The notes under the pieces were generated by a model, which did not search any database, was not told where the DNA came from, and saw nothing but the letters and a program-made list of their open reading frames with translations. Position numbers and translations under genes: made by a program. Shown here in pieces: positions 44,352 through 52,082 of a stretch of 64,000 nt of DNA. The DNA comes from CAYNVQ01 sp964400735 (GTDB taxonomy: Bacteria > Acidobacteriota > Aminicenantia > Aminicenantales > Aminicenantaceae): positions 1,110,062-1,174,061 of the forward strand of contig CAYNVQ010000001.1 of the NCBI GenBank assembly GCA_964400735.1, written 5' to 3'. How positions within the stretch are numbered: position 1 is the stretch's first letter; every line of letters starts with the position of its first letter.

Positions 44352-45475
44352 AATAGGCTCTCTAAGAACTTCTCGAATTTCGAAATCTGCTTTTCCCACC
44401 TATAATTTCTTTCAATAAATATTCTTGCTTCTGAGCCCAATTCCTTGAAATCCTTTTTATGTTTAAAAGCCTCTAATATTGCACCAGAAATATCTTCGAC
44501 GGAACATTTCCTAGCCCAAAAAGCAAATCTCATTCCCTTCAACAATAGCCAATGAGCAGGTATTTTTGTTACAATAACTGGCTTCCCGCACGCTAGATAT
44601 TCGAACAGCTTAAGAGGAGAACTTACGTCCCAACCTTCATATTCAGGGAATGGCAATATGCCACAATCAATTTTATTTATATAGAAAGGGACCTTTTCAA
44701 ATGGAATATTTTCATAAAATATCACTCTATCAACAATTTTTAAGTTGTGTGTCATATTTTTCAATCTCACAATGTCATTTCCTGTTCCCATTAAATGAAA
44801 TTCCAGGTTATAATTTCTGAGATTCTCAATCGCCAACAATACTTTATCAATTCCTCTATTAATCGTAATTGTTCCATGGTACATAAGGATTAGTGCATCT
44901 TTTTGATTTGAATATTGGGATGGTCTGAATAAAGATGTATTCACGCCGGATTCCCATACTGCATTTTTATGTTCTGGAAGGTTATATTTTTTCTGACATT
45001 TTTTTTTCATTTCATTTGTAATATAGGTAACACCATCCAACTTTATTGCAGCAATCTTTAATTTCCTTTTAAATAAATAATTATAGATTTTTTTTTTTAT
45101 GCTATTCATTTCGACTGGAACGGTTCGGATATCCAACACTATCTTATATTTATATTTCTTTTTTAGTTTTAATAATCTATTTAACAAAAATATATTGTTT
45201 GAGTTTAGCATAATTATATCTACATCATTGAGATTTGTTTTTTTTAGATATTCAATCTGTTTAAAAAATAGATAGAATGTCTTTATATAGGGATAATTAA
45301 GGCGATCTAAATAAATTAAATTATTCTCTACTCCAGGGTATTTTTTCTTATGTATTTTGTATGAAGTTACAACAGCTATATTATGGTTTTTTTTTAACCA
45401 AATAATTGTCGCCAATCTAGCAGAAACATTAAGGGCTACGTCAAATTCTTTATCTAAAAACCAAAGAATATTCAT
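44348..45475 (-). CDS. GT-B glycosyltransferase (family 4-like)
   Basis: 375 residues from ATG at 45475, chosen because its ATGA overlaps the stop codon of the asparagine-synthase gene; the open frame extends 27 bases further up. The C-terminal domain shows ALILMYHGTITINRGIDKVL, FHLMGTGNDIVRLKN and GILPFPEYEGWDVSSPLKLFEYLACGKPVI, the GT4-type E-x7-E region, with an unusual WDVSSPLKLFEY in place of the usual EGFG. Both ends are coupled to neighbours by 4-base overlaps. Substrate unknown. Confidence 0.83.
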   Translation of the reverse strand: MNILWFLDKEFDVALNVSARLATIIWLKKNHNIAVVTSYKIHKKKYPGVENNLIYLDRLNYPYIKTFYLFFKQIEYLKKTNLNDVDIIMLNSNNIFLLNRLLKLKKKYKYKIVLDIRTVPVEMNSIKKKIYNYLFKRKLKIAAIKLDGVTYITNEMKKKCQKKYNLPEHKNAVWESGVNTSLFRPSQYSNQKDALILMYHGTITINRGIDKVLLAIENLRNYNLEFHLMGTGNDIVRLKNMTHNLKIVDRVIFYENIPFEKVPFYINKIDCGILPFPEYEGWDVSSPLKLFEYLACGKPVIVTKIPAHWLLLKGMRFAFWARKCSVEDISGAILEAFKHKKDFKELGSEARIFIERNYRWEKQISKFEKFLESLL

Positions 45476-47340
45476 TTTCCCCACAAATATTTTTTGTACC
45501 ACATTATAAAAAAAAGAACTGAAAACAACTTAGCACCGTAGTTTGCTCTTTTAGATTTCCTCTGTTCATACAAAAGAGATTCTACATAATCAAGATTAAT
45601 ATACCCTGGAAACGGTTTTGTTCTTAGCTGATTTTCTAGAAAATTTCCTAACTGTCCCTTCATCCAAAAATCTACAGGCAAATTGAATCCATGTTTCCTT
45701 TCAAGAGAAAAATGAAAAGAAAATAGCTTTTTCGCTAACTGCTTAGTTAAATATTTTTTTTTGCTCCCATTTATTTTAAGTTGTGAAGGCAAAGAAAATG
45801 CGAATTCGACCATTCTATGATCTAGCCAAGGAACTCTGACCTCTAGAGAAACTGCCATGCTAGCACGGTCAACTTTTGTTAATATATCCTCAGGAAGATA
45901 AAGATGAAAATCAGTCAATGTCATTTTATCAACAAGATTCCCATCAATTTTATTAAATCTTTTAATAAATTTATTTTTTATCGCATCTAAATCAAGATTT
46001 TGTTTGAATTCATTCGAATATAACTTTCCGCTCTCAAAGGAATTAAAAATAGAAATCCTCTCCATATATTGTTCTGCAGGACTTAAATTTAATTTAGAGA
46101 GGAAATTTTTGCCTCTAAAATTTTTAGGCAAGAAATATGCAAATCTTGATATATAATCTGTTGATTGTCCCATAATATTCTTTAGCTTATTCAGAAAGAG
46201 TACCCAACTATACCAGTTATACCCTCCAAATAATTCATCTCCCCCGTCACCTGATAAAATAACTGTTACATGTTTTTTTGCTAATTTTGAAACAAAAAAT
46301 GTTGGGATTAGTGAAGAATCTGCAAAAGGCTCATCAAAATATTCAATTAATTTTTCTAACGCATAAATTGCATCGATTTGGACATAATATTCTGTGTGCT
46401 TTGATTTTATATAATCGGCAACAGGTCTAGCGTATGGAATTTCATTATATCTTGCTGAATCAAATCCAATCGTGAACGTAGCAATGGGATCACGTGATTC
46501 CTGCGCCATGAGGGTACTGACTAAACTTGAATCCAGACCTCCGGATAGAAAACTGCCGACAGGAACATCACTCACCTTACGTAAACTAATGGAATCCCTT
46601 AATTTTTCTTCCAATAAATCAATTAATTCTGATTCACAGTAGGTGCTAAGCTGTTGTTTTTTTTTCAATAAATCCCAGTACTGAACTATCGAGAAATTAT
46701 TTTCATTTAAACTTAAATAATGCCCAGGTTTTAATTTTTTTATATCCTCAAAAATCGATAAATCTTCTGGAATATATCCGAGGGCGAAATAATAATTCAG
46801 GGCTTCAAAGTCTATATTTCTAGAAATAAATGGCAAAGATAATAAAGCCTTTAGCTCAGAGGAAAAGGCAAAACGCCCATTTTTAAAATAATAATACAAA
46901 GGTTTAATTCCAATACGATCTCTTGCCAAAAAAAACCTATGCTCATCTTCAGAAAATAAACAAAATGCAAACATCCCATTTAAATCTTCAAGTAGATTAA
47001 TCCCTTTTTCTTCGTAAAGATGCAAAATTACTTCAGAATCCCCATAAGATTTGAATTTATGGTTTCTTTTTAATAAATAATTCCTCAATTCTACAAAATT
47101 ATAAATTTCACCATTAAAAACTAACCATTGAGTTCCATCTTCATTACACATTGGTTGGTTTGCTGATGAAGACAAATCAATAATAGATAAGCGATTGTGA
47201 CCAATTCCACTTTTTCTATCACCACTAAGGTGAAGTCCAGAAAAATCTGGCCCTCGATGTTGCATTGTTTCTAACATCGTTTTTATATGTTTCTCTGAAA
47301 CCTGGGAATTTTTATAATGAACTCCGGCTATCCCACACAT
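45472..47340 (-). CDS. asnB: Asparagine synthase (glutamine-hydrolysing)-type amidotransferase
   Basis: 622 residues. Cys2 (MCGIAGVHY) is the glutaminase nucleophile of the N-terminal Ntn domain (LQHRGPD equivalent MQHRGPDFSG, NGEIYNF). The ATP-pyrophosphatase synthase domain has VGSFLSGGLDSSLVSTLMAQ (PP-loop), SGDGGDELFGGYNWY and LEVRVPWLDHRMVEF. Members in polysaccharide clusters amidate uronic acid carboxyls rather than make asparagine, so the symbol reflects the family, not a proven role. It is 12 bases after the glycosyltransferase at 47352 and coupled to the one at 44348. Confidence 0.9.
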   Translation of the reverse strand: MCGIAGVHYKNSQVSEKHIKTMLETMQHRGPDFSGLHLSGDRKSGIGHNRLSIIDLSSSANQPMCNEDGTQWLVFNGEIYNFVELRNYLLKRNHKFKSYGDSEVILHLYEEKGINLLEDLNGMFAFCLFSEDEHRFFLARDRIGIKPLYYYFKNGRFAFSSELKALLSLPFISRNIDFEALNYYFALGYIPEDLSIFEDIKKLKPGHYLSLNENNFSIVQYWDLLKKKQQLSTYCESELIDLLEEKLRDSISLRKVSDVPVGSFLSGGLDSSLVSTLMAQESRDPIATFTIGFDSARYNEIPYARPVADYIKSKHTEYYVQIDAIYALEKLIEYFDEPFADSSLIPTFFVSKLAKKHVTVILSGDGGDELFGGYNWYSWVLFLNKLKNIMGQSTDYISRFAYFLPKNFRGKNFLSKLNLSPAEQYMERISIFNSFESGKLYSNEFKQNLDLDAIKNKFIKRFNKIDGNLVDKMTLTDFHLYLPEDILTKVDRASMAVSLEVRVPWLDHRMVEFAFSLPSQLKINGSKKKYLTKQLAKKLFSFHFSLERKHGFNLPVDFWMKGQLGNFLENQLRTKPFPGYINLDYVESLLYEQRKSKRANYGAKLFSVLFFIMWYKKYLWGK

Positions 47341-47351
47341 GAATAATACTC

Positions 47352-48491
47352 TTATGAAAACAGCTCTTGATAGACGGCGAATTCCTTTTCTACTCTAGAT
47401 CCCAAACCATAATGATTAGCGATTTTTATCCTGTTGTATATTCCCATTTCTCTTCGGATTTCTCTATCTAGGAGATTTTCCACCTTCGCATTAAATTCTT
47501 TAATATTATCAAATGTAATCAGATATCCACCTTTCCCTTCATCAATGAGTTCACGATTAGCAGAAATATCAGAAGCTAAAACTGGCAACTTACATGCCAT
47601 GGCCTCTAAAATAGAATTGCTCATTCCTTCCGAAGATGACGGTAAACAAAAAATATCCAGAGCTGAATAAAGATCATAAACATTATTTTGCCGGCCAAGA
47701 AGGATCACAGAATCCTCTAGATTCAAGCTCTCAACTAATTTCTTCAGCTTGCCTAATTCAGGGCCATCTCCAGCGATTATCAACCTTATTTCCGGCCGAG
47801 AAATCTCTAAATTATTAAAATTTTTTATTAATTTATCTACGTTTTTTATTTTAACCAAGCGACAAAATACTCCTATTAATAAGCAATTCTCGCTTATTCC
47901 ATACATCTTTCTTGTATGTTTTCTCTTTTCATATGAGAATTGATATTTATTGATATCAACACCACCTGATGCAAGTCTGAGTTTTCTTTGAGCTAGGCCC
48001 AATTTCTGATAATCAATCATAACAGCTAATGATCTACAAATTATCCTCTTTACAAAAATCGATAACAATATATGTTTTAAAGAAAAAGATATTTTTAAAT
48101 GATGTTTTTTCCAGAAATTTTCCCTTCCATAAATTGGCGAATTTGCGGCAGTTCTTATCACATTTCTGAAACCATGGAAAAAAAGGTAAATATTTAAATA
48201 ATGACTAGTGGGTGTAAAGTAGGTATGTACTATATCTATCTTTTCTTTTTTTATAAGTCTGTAAATGTTATGGTAGTACTGACCATCTAAAAAATGATTT
48301 AGCTTAAATTGATATAATCTCCCGCCACTTTTTAAAAACTCATTAATAAAATATCCACTCCTAGGCTCATTTTCGTATACAAGATGAAAACATGCTCTCT
48401 TTTCTTTTAAAAATCTTGCTTTCTCTATCAGATATCTTTCCATAGAAGCGTACTGGTCAGACGTACAACCCATAACCTGAAGCACTCTCAT
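47352..48491 (-). CDS. Family-4 glycosyltransferase
   Basis: 379 residues, GT-B fold. DIVHTYFTPTSHYLN lies in the N-terminal half; the C-terminal domain has LLIGVFCRLVKIKNVDKLIK, IRLIIAGDGPELGKLKKLVE and FCLPSSSEGMSNSILEAMAC (E-x7-E), then KLPVLASDISANRELI. The EGMSNSILEAMA block is textbook GT4. It follows the next upstream glycosyltransferase by about 126 bases and precedes the asparagine-synthase gene by 12 bases. Confidence 0.9.
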   Translation of the reverse strand: MRVLQVMGCTSDQYASMERYLIEKARFLKEKRACFHLVYENEPRSGYFINEFLKSGGRLYQFKLNHFLDGQYYHNIYRLIKKEKIDIVHTYFTPTSHYLNIYLFFHGFRNVIRTAANSPIYGRENFWKKHHLKISFSLKHILLSIFVKRIICRSLAVMIDYQKLGLAQRKLRLASGGVDINKYQFSYEKRKHTRKMYGISENCLLIGVFCRLVKIKNVDKLIKNFNNLEISRPEIRLIIAGDGPELGKLKKLVESLNLEDSVILLGRQNNVYDLYSALDIFCLPSSSEGMSNSILEAMACKLPVLASDISANRELIDEGKGGYLITFDNIKEFNAKVENLLDREIRREMGIYNRIKIANHYGLGSRVEKEFAVYQELFS

Positions 48492-48617
48492 AGAAGTTAA
48501 TACTTTTTAAATCTTCAATTAGCTAAACTAATGAATATACTTTCTAAAATAAATATAATCTTGAAATCTAGTCTATCTCTAAAATACCAGAGTTATTAAC
48601 GCTAAGATATTCATAAA

Positions 48618-49736
48618 TCAATAATTCATTTCTTGATATTTTAAAATTATATCTTTAACCTTTTTAATATTTGAACATAAATCAAACTCTACTTTTGCAA
48701 ACTTATAGCTCTTTTCAACAATTGTTTTGTATTTCAATGGGTCTTTCAATAAATTATTTATTTTTATTCCTGCTAAAAGCTGGTCACCATTTGTATACAC
48801 ACCATATTTGTCATCATGAAATAAATTGTCTGGATGGACGTGTAAGCTCACAATCGCAGCTTTATTCATCCAAGCCTCGATAAAAGTATTTGGAAATCCC
48901 TCGAACAAACTTGTGGAAAGCAATATTTTAGATTCTGATAACAAATTTATCCATTCTTGTTTAGGCAAAATCCCCATAAAATGAACATTTTTTGGGACAT
49001 TTTTAAATCCAGTAAATTTTTTTAGATTATTGGACTCTCTATTAATACCACAAATAATAAATTTAATTTCTGGAAGACGTTCTGCAATTTGGAAGCATTC
49101 AGTTGGACTTTTATTCTTATTGTATTTACAAAAACAGATGACTTGGTCTTTTTTATTAACAATATCGCCTTTTATTCTATCGTTATATATGTTTCGTATT
49201 AATATGGCATCTCGTCCGTAGTGAGTGTTCAAATAATTAAGCTGAAAGTTGTTCTGAACAATAATTGCGCTTGCATTCTTAATACCTAAACGGCCTATAG
49301 CAGAATCAATTTTATATAGCGGATATTTGATGGATACTCTTAGGTTTAAGTCCAAAAAGTCATAATCTGAACTTGCTGAATAAATAAAGGGAATATTATT
49401 TTTTCTTGCATAATGGCAACTTAGCATAGCCAAAGAAGATAAGCCTCGCTGGAAAAGGATTTCTGGTTTTATTTTGTTTAGGTACTCTAAGAATTTTTTC
49501 CAATTGAAGAGATAGTGCGAACCGAGAATTTTAGAACGTTTTGTCCTTTTCAAATAAAATATGGTTATATTTTTATCATGGACAATAAAATTATCTTTAT
49601 TAGGTGATATAAAAAAAATACTATATCCAAATTTTTCTAATTCTTTCGCAATGATATAAGTTTGATTCTCCGCCCCACCTATAGGATTAAAAGCATAATA
49701 TCCTGAGACAAAGCATATTTTATAACCGTAATTCAT
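48618..49736 (-). CDS. Family-4-like glycosyltransferase
   Basis: 372 residues. The N-terminus KICFVSGYYAFNPIGGAENQ is the GT4 phosphate-binding start (GGAExH-like). The C-terminal domain has KFIICGINRESNNLKKFTGF, NVHFMGILPKQEWINLLSES and LLSTSLFEGFPNTFIEAWMN (E-x7-E) with the final KAAIVSLHVHPDN. Strong AT-richness matches its neighbours. Substrate unknown. Confidence 0.88.
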   Translation of the reverse strand: MNYGYKICFVSGYYAFNPIGGAENQTYIIAKELEKFGYSIFFISPNKDNFIVHDKNITIFYLKRTKRSKILGSHYLFNWKKFLEYLNKIKPEILFQRGLSSLAMLSCHYARKNNIPFIYSASSDYDFLDLNLRVSIKYPLYKIDSAIGRLGIKNASAIIVQNNFQLNYLNTHYGRDAILIRNIYNDRIKGDIVNKKDQVICFCKYNKNKSPTECFQIAERLPEIKFIICGINRESNNLKKFTGFKNVPKNVHFMGILPKQEWINLLSESKILLSTSLFEGFPNTFIEAWMNKAAIVSLHVHPDNLFHDDKYGVYTNGDQLLAGIKINNLLKDPLKYKTIVEKSYKFAKVEFDLCSNIKKVKDIILKYQEMNY

Positions 49737-49984
49737 AGAAAGAAATATAACAGATTAAATTACAGAAGATTTATTTGAATTTCTTTATACTAACAGAATT
49801 TAGATCGATATCTCTCAAAAGATTTCAGAAGGTGGCTTAATAAAACTATTTTTTTACCGATTTCAATAAGAAATTTAATTTTAGAAAATTTTGGAAAGTC
49901 ACTAATAATTTTTATTAAGTATAGGCTACCGCCCTTACAATTTAAGAACCTTTCATCAATTTTATACCAAGTATAAAAATGCTA

Positions 49985-50362
49985 TTACTTATTATTCACA
50001 AAAGCATGAACTAATTTTTTTATTGCATCAAGGAGCTTAACAAATTCAGTAGATTTATAAAAAAAGAAATCCGCTCCTGCATCCATGCATCTTTTCCTAT
50101 ATTGAAGATAGGGATAATTCGTAAACATGATAATAATTGGGGCGTTTTTATCTTTTTTTATAGACTCAAGCGCTTGAATCCCATTACCCCCTGGCATTTT
50201 TATATCCATTATCACAACATCTGGCTTAAGCCTTTCAACTTCTTGTAATACCCTTTTCACGTCGCCTTCCTGTCCAACTAATTCGATTTTCTCAATTTCT
50301 GAAACTATCTCAATAATCCGTTCTCTCATGACCTCTGAATCATCCGCGATAAAGAGACGCAT
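49985..50362 (-). CDS. Stand-alone response-regulator receiver (CheY/NarL-type)
   Basis: 125 residues from ATG at 50362 (GAGAG about 8 bases upstream; an in-frame ATG at 50377 has poor spacing). The receiver is complete: FIADDSEVM acidic pocket, Asp53 in VVIMDIKMPGG, Thr in IIIMFTNYP and Lys in FFFYKSTEF. No output domain follows; the ORF ends directly after the receiver. Residue context (DIKMPGGNGIQAL) is closest to NarL-family receivers that have lost their DNA-binding helix-turn-helix. No histidine kinase is encoded nearby. It lies between glycosyltransferase genes with 248- and about 160-base gaps. Confidence 0.88.
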   Translation of the reverse strand: MRLFIADDSEVMRERIIEIVSEIEKIELVGQEGDVKRVLQEVERLKPDVVIMDIKMPGGNGIQALESIKKDKNAPIIIMFTNYPYLQYRKRCMDAGADFFFYKSTEFVKLLDAIKKLVHAFVNNK

Positions 50363-50520
50363 ACTTGATTCTCTCATTCCTAATGTTTGGGGATCCCTCT
50401 AAATGGAAATTAAAATATTAATCTTCTTAATTTCATTAGTAAATCAGAAAGAGGATGAATTTCATGTAAGTGTTTGTCTTATATATCTTTACTATAGATT
50501 AAAGGAATATATGACTTACA

Positions 50521-51465
50521 TTACCTAAACTTTCTTTTATTGTATACACCAAGCATGCAAAATATAAAATAATACCAAGCTCTTGAATTAAATGGATTAT
50601 GGGCAATGGCAGAAACTAAATATTTTTTTGCTTTTTGAACATTCCCTATTAGAAGCATATGCTTTCCCCAAATATAATTATACCGAGATATAATTCTCAG
50701 GTCGAAAAATTTAAATCTATTTCGCAGATCTCTGTCATTAACCAACCTCGCTAAAATATTTTTTTCGTATTTTTCGATCTGTTCTTCGTATTGAATATCA
50801 TCTAATTTATCTTTTGGATTTAATTTTCCATGCAATCTTACAATTGCAAGAGGCTGGTTTACCAATTTGAAATTAAAATGTTTAGAAAATCGATAGTTGA
50901 ATTCTCTATCCAATGATCTGCGCAAATTTTCATCAAATAGACCTACTTTTTCAAAACAATTTTTTCTAATTAACGCTGCCCCATGGTATATATGAATTTC
51001 TCTAAACGCAAATTCCTTTAATAGATTACCTTCTTTGAGTTTTCTGTTATTATATCTTATATAAAGATCTTGTGAATCCGGATTATAATTAAAAACATTT
51101 GCATAAACCATCCCATACTTACTATCATCAATATTCAAAAAAGTAGAAATCATTTTTTCCAGATATATTGGTAACCATAGATCATCTGAATCATGGATTG
51201 CTATATAATCTCCCTTGCTTAATTTGACACCTTTATTGAGAGCACTTGGATAACCCTTATTTTCTTGATAAATATATTTAATATTATCATTCCTTAAAAA
51301 TTTTCCCAACATTCTTTTTGTGTTGTCTGTCGAGCCATCATCCACAATTATAACCTCATAATTTTTATAAGTCTGTGACAAGATACTGTACATAGCATTT
51401 TCAATTAAATGAGCTCTATTAAAAGTTGTAAGTACAATACTGATCTTTGGACAGTTGGTCATCAT
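50521..51465 (-). CDS. Family-2 glycosyltransferase
   Basis: 314 residues, GT-A fold. KISIVLTTFNRAHLIENAMY, VIIVDDGSTDNTKRM (DDGS), LNKGVKLSKGDYIAIHDSDD (DSD metal site) and an acceptor region with HIYHGAALIRKNCFEKVGLF follow the standard inverting GT2 layout. The C-terminal part is basic and aromatic, without membrane helices. It starts the AT-rich minus-strand block after a 600-base gap that carries a terminator, so a transcription start just upstream is expected. Confidence 0.9.
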   Translation of the reverse strand: MMTNCPKISIVLTTFNRAHLIENAMYSILSQTYKNYEVIIVDDGSTDNTKRMLGKFLRNDNIKYIYQENKGYPSALNKGVKLSKGDYIAIHDSDDLWLPIYLEKMISTFLNIDDSKYGMVYANVFNYNPDSQDLYIRYNNRKLKEGNLLKEFAFREIHIYHGAALIRKNCFEKVGLFDENLRRSLDREFNYRFSKHFNFKLVNQPLAIVRLHGKLNPKDKLDDIQYEEQIEKYEKNILARLVNDRDLRNRFKFFDLRIISRYNYIWGKHMLLIGNVQKAKKYLVSAIAHNPFNSRAWYYFIFCMLGVYNKRKFR

Positions 51466-51623
51466 GAAATATTAATTCCTCTCTGATAAACCTTTCTTAC
51501 GAACACAATCAATTTAGAAATCAATGAATTATGAAATTTTATTTTACCACATAAAAAAATCAGTATCTACTCTGGGAATCGAACTCTAATATTCGGATAA
51601 GTCCATATAGTTTGTTTTTTAGT

Positions 51624-51902
51624 TCATAAAAAAGCCCCTATTTCTCCAGATACCTGAGCAAATAGGAGCACGTCTAAAAAAACCAGAGAGAGTTTACCCC
51701 TTAAGGGAATCTCCAGAAAGGTGGTTTCATGATATGTCAAAACCTTCAAAACTTCAAACTTGGAATACTCCGCAAGACGAAAGTCATCGTTCTTCGGGCC
51801 TAGCTCTACTGATATGATATTTCTAACAGATTCCTTTTTTGAGTAGTTATTTTGCTTTTTTCTTTTTTCTAACAAGATATACATCATTACAACTTTTTTC
51901 AT
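51624..51902 (-). CDS. Doubtful small ORF, 92 aa
   Basis: A 92-codon frame with a weak GGAAAAG site before its ATG. The protein (start MKKVVMMYILLEKRKKQNNY, then mixed charged and hydrophobic residues, ending LLFAQVSGEIGAFL) matches no family recognised. Its last codons coincide with the terminator stem at 51634-51669, which argues that the end at least is not selected as protein. It may be a decayed gene fragment. Confidence 0.25.
   Translation of the reverse strand: MKKVVMMYILLEKRKKQNNYSKKESVRNIISVELGPKNDDFRLAEYSKFEVLKVLTYHETTFLEIPLRGKLSLVFLDVLLFAQVSGEIGAFL
51628..51669 (-). terminator. Intrinsic terminator in the gap before the dockerin genes
   Basis: On the minus strand GCTCCTATTT (51669-51660) pairs with AAATAGGGGC (51643-51634), a 10-bp stem with one G-T pair, followed by six T (51633-51628). 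It would stop minus-strand transcription arriving from 51.9 kb or beyond. Confidence 0.7.
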
Positions 51903-52082
51903 TTCTTTTCCAAGGAAAACTTTGCAATGCCTTAAGATCGAAATGAATGGCTAAGTTAGGGATCAAAAGACGATTAGCCAAAATTTAAAAAAAATCCCCC
52001 CAAACATCACCCTTTAAGATGATAAGCAAATATATCCATACGCCGACTAAAGTAACAAATTTAGTGAGAAGGAAGCATTAAA

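Noticed and set aside
51560..51600. tRNA-like T-arm (GTTCGATTCCCA on the minus strand)
   Set aside because: The flanking bases do not form a 5-bp T-stem and there is no acceptor or anticodon arm; only a chance motif.
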